From: Lepas anatifera
Lineage: Eukaryota > Arthropoda > Thecostraca > Lepadidae
DNA length: 64,000 nucleotides
Direction of reading: 5' to 3'
Assembly: GCA_034440635.1 (NCBI GenBank)
Contig: JAOTON010001698.1
Location: forward strand, 186,001 to 250,000
Positions 59,417-64,000 of this stretch are shown here, one piece after another; position 1 is the first letter of the stretch; the number at the start of each line of letters is the position of its first letter. Position numbers and translations under genes: made by a program. The notes under the pieces were generated by a model. The model was not told where the DNA came from and made no database searches. It saw only the letters and a list, made by a program, of their open reading frames with translations.

Positions 59417-60257
59417 ATATCTGTCACTATGTGCAAGATAAGACATATTGGAGTCGAAAATTCATTGGTTATACCCACTGGTTTTGTCGTGACGAGTGAG
59501 CCCTGGTTGAACGCGGATTCAGTTCCCCGGCTCCCACAAGGGCCGTGGGAGGAGGTGTAGCATAGTGACATTAGACGAATACAATTTTTGTTGCCGGAAT
59601 AATTTGGGAGATACCTTTTTAACGCGCTTAAAAGTTCCATATTTTCAAGGATCAGTCCCAGTTGGAGTAAAGAAAAAGTAAACAGGCTGGTAGTTTGAAT
59701 GGGGATGATGTGACAGGGCTGAAAATTGTGAAAAACTAGTTATTCATGCATTTAAATTAGTTATAAAAATCCTGGTTCAGGGGACTGTGCTCTGAGCTAA
59801 GGGGCACATGCCTTTTTATCAGCCGTGCCCAGAATCCACCAGTATTAGGGTGCATCAAACGCCCCACTTTGTTAAAAAATGTTCTGCCTCGCTCCTGTCA
59901 TCAAAATTTATTTGTTACGTTTCCTGAAACCATCCATCATGTCAATTTTGAAGTGCATCTGAATTGATCTAGGGTGTCCACATCTAACCTGAAATTTTAT
60001 CATTGACGGGGTCTTACCACAGGTTGTTTTAAACTGGTTTTCGAAGCCAGAATGCCTGTTATATTACAAAAAACATACAAGTGCCATCTTCCAACCATCA
60101 AACAAATCAATTTTGAAATATAACTGACTTCATCCAGGGTTCTGCAAAAAGTCCACGTCCGCCCACAAAAATATCCGTATTTCGTAAAATTCGATAGCGC
60201 TCATACATAAGGAAGCTACATCACAGGACAAGTGTCATTTACTTCCAGAGGTCCGAT

Positions 60258-60870
60258 TTTTACTTTTGGTCATGCCCAGCCACTTGCAGCACATTTTGCA
60301 AGAGCTCCTCGCCCTACCCGGCGGTCAAAAAGTCGTATGCCAGTTTGATGCTACGCTCAGCGCAGTCGTTGACGACGTTGACGCTGTGCACCTTGCGCTG
60401 TCCATCGATGTAGGCGTCCGTTTGAGACCACTCACTGACGGGCAGCTCCATGAAGGACGATTCGATATCGAGCGAGTTCGTCATGAGCCAGGAGTTGCCG
60501 CTGACCAGGTCGGCCAGGCGAGTGGAGGCGTTGACCGTGGGGAATGTCGCCTTGCCAAAGCCGGTGCCGGAGCGATCGAGCGGCTGTGTGCATGGCACGT
60601 CTGGCTTGACAGCCAGCTTCTGCTGAGCCAGCGCATTGGCGCTCGACATCGCGAACGACATCGTCGTCGAACAGGTCAGGGGCGGACACCAGCTCGCGTG
60701 ACGGAGCTACTCATCAGCCACCACGCGCAGTACACGTGAGCCATGAAGTCTACCAAGTCCAGCAGCTTGCCGACCTGATGTACCGCCGTCGCCGTGCCAC
60801 GAGGCAAGTCCGTGATTGACTGCTCGATCAGGGCAAACTTATTTGTGTGCATGACCATCGCCAAACAGCG
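60258..60870 (-). pseudogene. Remnant of an unnamed transposon-associated protein
   Basis: Minus frames in two registers: LIEQSITDLPRG...KLLDLVDFMAHVY (60676-60870) and LPVSEWSQTDAYIDGQRKVH...VNVVNDCAERSIKLAYDFL (60314-60661), then a TAG followed by GEELLQNVLQVAGH. From memory, the WSQ...VVNDxAER(S/G)xKL pattern recurs in uncharacterised, repeat-associated arthropod proteins; I cannot give a family name. Frame changes and the stop show it is dead. Confidence 0.45.
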
Positions 60871-60887
60871 TGTCTGGTGGATGCTTC

Positions 60888-61136
60888 CTAGGCCAGTTTG
60901 TCTGCCGCTTCGTTTTCTGGCAGGCTGTGTGGTGGCCATTGCAGGCCGCAGTGGGCTGGTACCCATTGTAAGTGCGATCCTGGTCTGCCAGGGACAGATG
61001 GGACCAGATATTTCGGATGGCGCTCCGATGGGGAGTGCTGAGAAGGAGATCCTCCCTCCAGGGTCATGAGCGCCGCCCGCGGATCGAGGCAGATGACCAC
61101 TGGACCGTCTGGATGGACTCCGCCTTCAATTTGAGC
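60888..61136 (-). pseudogene. Non-LTR retrotransposon RNase H fragment
   Basis: The minus frame reads GVHPDGPVVICLDPRAALMT and then HLQWVPAHCGL and ENEAADKLA, the order and spacing of an RNase H domain (the DSR-A-L motif here is DPRAAL; the W-V-P-x-H-x-G motif is intact). Six extra residues (QWPPHS) separate GL from the N-E-x-A-D motif, probably a small insertion. Neighbouring frames do not continue the protein. Confidence 0.55.
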
Positions 61137-61864
61137 GGTGTGGGGTTATCGCCTGAGCGGTGTGGGGCCCCAGCCTGAGTGTGGAGAGCACCTGGGTTAT
61201 CCAAACAGAGGCCAACCCAGCTCTCTCGCAGGGCCGAGCACCGATGGCCGACGCGCCACCAAGTTGTCCGTGCGGTGAGCTTGCCGGTGCTGACGTCCGT
61301 TCCGAGCTGATAGCTGGGCGTGCCGAGCAGCTTGAGTTCGACACTGTTGATTATAACGACCGTGAGTCACTATTCCCGTCGGTGATTGTCCGTCAAGCTA
61401 GCATGAACTTGGAGTCCCACTGTAGCGTCGCGAGTTCTGGCGAACTCCACTCCTCGCGCGGATGGTGTGCGCGACGTCACCAACGATCTTGCGGCGAGAA
61501 CGATTGACGGTGGCGTACGAACGCGATATTCTGGTTGTGTCGCCGTCGCTCTCTTGGATGCTAGTCTTGTTAGCGCGGCCTGCTGCGTCGGTGTGATATG
61601 TATTTGCGTCACCATTGACACCAAGCGGGGCCGCTTGTGAGTGTCGTAGGTTATGAACGCGGCCGTGCCGGAACGCGACCGACAATGGTGGCTACAACTC
61701 GATGGCGTCGTTGACGTCAAGATGCATCGACGACGCTCTCATTGTCTGGAGAGCTAAACGCTTCTGCAGACGTTGATGCAGTTTCCTCTTCGAGTGGACG
61801 CACCCTCCTAGTGTCCTGCCGGGCCAGGCGCTCCGTGGGGCCTCTTCTTAACCGTTACGTACCA

Positions 61865-61880
61865 TTAACACGCGCAATGG
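61865..61880 (+). repeat. piggyBac-like terminus TTAACACGCGCAATGG
   Basis: TTAA followed by CACGCGCAATGG matches the 22-bp ends at 44852 and 45706 and, with the sequence behind it, the inverted end at 39114. No matching right terminus was found. Confidence 0.6.
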
Positions 61881-63061
61881 AGGGGAGGTCCTAAAGCGCC
61901 CTCCCCCATCTATTTTTCTGAGGTGGCCGGAGAACCATTCGCCTCCGGAAAACGCTACGTAGTTACATTTGAGAAAATTCATGAGCGCGTCGATGGGTGA
62001 AATAATTTTGAAAATCCGTCGATGATGTTTCGACCCATAGACTTTTAAAGTCAGACCTATACTTTGAGACCGTCACAATCGCGCTCACGCACCATTTCGC
62101 CTGCACTGTAGAGCGAGTGCTGACGTAATTACGGCATATAATCGGGATACATGCCAAGGTCACCATACATGACGTTCAAGGTCATTGACCCGAGTATTCC
62201 AGTCAGATGGTATTATTCACTACCATTACGACTTCATAGCTCATGCTACTCAATGTCAAGGGCAATAATCTATTTTCAAAGTCAATCCCTCATTGCCTTC
62301 CCAAAGGCTGCTATAGTGCCATTTATACTTTACATTATTGGGGGTACATCATATTATTACGTACACACGGCAGTGACCATGAATGACCTTGACCTCAGAT
62401 TTTCAGAAAACATCGGCTGGGACGTTCCTCTATGACCTTAGTCCGCTTTTAGTGTATTCCTGAGTTTTTTCCAGCATAATCATGGTATTTCCATTTTACA
62501 ATGGGAGTTTGTACTGTGTCCTTATGCCCCATCTATTCAGGACCAGCTCAGGAGCCCCCTAGTGTGGATCAGAGACCTCCAGAGTAGTTGACCCTCATTC
62601 CCCCAGATGTGCCCCATGGGATTAGACTAGCCCCGTGACCCCCGAGGTGATGGGAGTTGGCCTTGTGTTCTTATTCTCCGTCTATTCAAGACCAGCTCAG
62701 GGGGCCCCTGGTCTGGATCAGAGCCCCCCCCAGAGCAGCTCATGCTTGTCCCGGGACTAGACTAGCTCAGTGGCCCCAAAGATGGGGGGTGGTCATCAGA
62801 CTATCTCAATGGGCCGCAGATAGGCTCATAGGGCCTTGCACCATATTAGCTCATAGAGCATCAGATGGGCTCAGGAGGCACAATGATGACACATGAGGCA
62901 CCAGATCGACTCAGGGGACATTAGTTTAGCTCAGGGACAATACACCTGCTCAGGGGGCACCAGATCGATCAGTTTTGGGAACCAGATAAGCTCCTAGTCC
63001 CCAGACTAGAGCAGGAGTCTAGATCAGCTCAGGGAGAGGGCAAGTGATCAGCTCAGTGGTC

Positions 63062-64000
63062 CAGATTCAGATTCAGATTCAATTTATTCAGGTACGTCCT
63101 AGCAATGCGAGGCTTTTCACGTCCTATCGTCAATAAAGGTATGCAGGTAAAAGGTAAAATGACCACACATACATCACAAATAAAATTATCACACTCTGGC
63201 TCTCACGGCATTTCTAACACCTCTTTTGTAGGCGGCAAGACTAAGTGCGTTGCGTAATTCCGGTGGTAAGGAATTGTACGCGGCGGCAGAGGCACAACAT
63301 AATCTTCTCTGTCCAGCAGTGCTCCTAGCACGTGGTGGCCTGAGTTGGGTATGTCGACGCGTATAATGATCGTGGTTAGAGAATGTAAAAAGAGATTTCA
63401 GGTCATGTGGCTCACCAGTATACAGCACATTCCTCATGAGACACAACTGGTGGTACAACACGAGCTGTGGCGCTGTGAGGAAACCCAGCCGCTCTACATC
63501 GCCAGAAATGTGGTCGAATTTCCTTTTGCCGCACAGTATACGAGCACAGAAGTTAATAATCTTTTGCACTCGGTGAAGCTGCGTCGACCCACAAGTACCG
63601 TATACAGAGATGCAGTAGCGAATAGATGAGATGACTAAGGCATCGACTACTAATTTCAGAACAGAAGTGGGGATTACATGTCGTGCGTGAGTGAGGCCTA
63701 TTAAAATCCCAGTACATTTAGCTGTGAGATGATTGATGTGGGGCTGGAAAGTGAGGTGGCTGTCGAGGTAAATGCCTAAGTTTTTCACTTCGCGGGACTC
63801 TGTGACAGAGGTGTTGCCAACGCGGATACTTACTTTTGGTACTCTCTTAAGCATAGCCGAGGTACCCATCACCAAGACTTGCGTTTTTGATGCATTGATT
63901 TTGAGTGAATTTTGTGAAAACCAGTCTAGTAGCGATGCCAGGTCAGTTTCTAAGGAACGGATCATCTGTGGTAAATTTTGAATACGTCCAGATATGAGAA
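63062..64000 (-). mobile_element. LINE (non-LTR retrotransposon), 3' part, continues off-window
   Basis: On the minus strand the coding region is followed by AATAAATTGAATCTGAATCTG, that is, a polyadenylation-like signal and a (TGAATC)n tail ending at 63062. It is inserted in the GCTCAGGG array of the second hAT-like copy. The 5' part lies beyond the right edge. Confidence 0.85.
63189..64000 (-). CDS. LINE reverse transcriptase, C-terminal part
   Basis: An intact minus frame of at least 258 codons, with stop at 63189-63191, runs toward the right edge. It contains LKINASKTQVLVMG (palm/thumb junction after the catalytic core), KNLGIYLDSHLTF, HVIPTSVLKLVVDALVIS, IRYCISVYGT, KIINFCARILCGKRKFDHIS and ends AYKRGVRNAVRARV. 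It is the same family as the fragment at 58621-59211 but undamaged here. The catalytic motif itself lies outside the window, so autonomy cannot be judged. Confidence 0.85.
   Translation of the reverse strand, partial: LISGRIQNLPQMIRSLETDLASLLDWFSQNSLKINASKTQVLVMGTSAMLKRVPKVSIRVGNTSVTESREVKNLGIYLDSHLTFQPHINHLTAKCTGILIGLTHARHVIPTSVLKLVVDALVISSIRYCISVYGTCGSTQLHRVQKIINFCARILCGKRKFDHISGDVERLGFLTAPQLVLYHQLCLMRNVLYTGEPHDLKSLFTFSNHDHYTRRHTQLRPPRARSTAGQRRLCCASAAAYNSLPPELRNALSLAAYKRGVRNAVRARV

Larger units (their letters stand above)
59851..62494. mobile_element. 2.6-kb interruption of the hAT-like copy, mixed element remnants
   Basis: Left part: about 400 bp unrecognised. Middle: minus-strand remnants of a non-LTR RNase H and of an unnamed transposon-associated protein. 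From 61865: a piggyBac-like terminus (TTAACACGCGCAATGG) followed by sequence homologous to the minus strand inward from 39114. Whether this is one insertion or several cannot be told. Confidence 0.45.
58314..63061. mobile_element. Second long copy of the hAT-like element, interrupted and incomplete
   Basis: It begins CAGGGGCGCAGCCAGAGC at 58314 and follows the 39551 copy through about 58616. It resumes at 59417-59850 after a LINE, and again at about 62495-63061 (CATCTATTCAGGACCAGCTC array) after a 2.6-kb interruption. It is then cut by another LINE at 63062. The right terminus is not in the window. The collinear order with the intact copy supports one original insertion split by later ones. 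Confidence 0.7.

Overview
The window reads as animal nuclear DNA, most likely from an arthropod and perhaps a crustacean. It holds an intron-bearing T-box gene with insect-style residues (FKET in the T-box), canonical GT/AG introns of several kilobases, and a dense load of BEL/Pao, pogo-like, hAT-like, piggyBac-like, foldback-like and LINE elements. I see no prokaryotic operon, rRNA, CRISPR array or confident tRNA. The species cannot be named from sequence alone.

Region 1 (about 1-21,000) is GC- and CpG-rich. It carries the 3' part of a Tbx2/3-class gene (Drosophila bifid/optomotor-blind) on the + strand. Four exons can be placed by reading frame and splice sites: 5849-5995, 12929-13005, 16611-16888 and 18077-18993. 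The 5' exons, with the first half of the T-box, lie off the left edge. The introns hold minisatellites and simple repeats.

Region 2 (about 21,480-28,270) holds a hairpin-rich AAGC repeat, a nearly complete but frameshifted pogo-like DNA transposon flanked by TA (22,011-25,807), a 259-bp hAT-like MITE with a perfect 8-bp duplication nested inside it, a 24-bp minisatellite and an (AT)30 tract.

Region 3 (about 28,270-39,115) is dominated by a 7.3-kb BEL/Pao LTR retrotransposon (30,334-37,632). Its two 585-bp LTRs differ at only two positions, yet its pol is interrupted by two stops and a frameshift. It may sit inside a decayed piggyBac-like element.

Region 4 (39,551-46,477) holds a 3-kb non-autonomous hAT-like element with a perfect 8-bp target-site duplication and a tandem array inside. 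Next comes a candidate core promoter (Inr plus DPE) with a signal-peptide exon, then a foldback-like element whose long inverted ends are built of TACGTA-type repeats and which encloses a small piggyBac-like MITE.

Region 5 (46,478-64,000) holds a head-to-head inverted pair of homologous but unrecognised coding fragments and a GCTCAGGGGCCCC array with about 180-200-bp higher-order periodicity between direct repeats. It also holds fragments of the hAT-like family, a second long copy of that family broken by a LINE and other insertions, and a LINE running off the right edge. The only host genes I can argue for are the T-box gene (strong) and the small secreted-protein exon (tentative); everything else with coding character is mobile-element derived or unrecognised.
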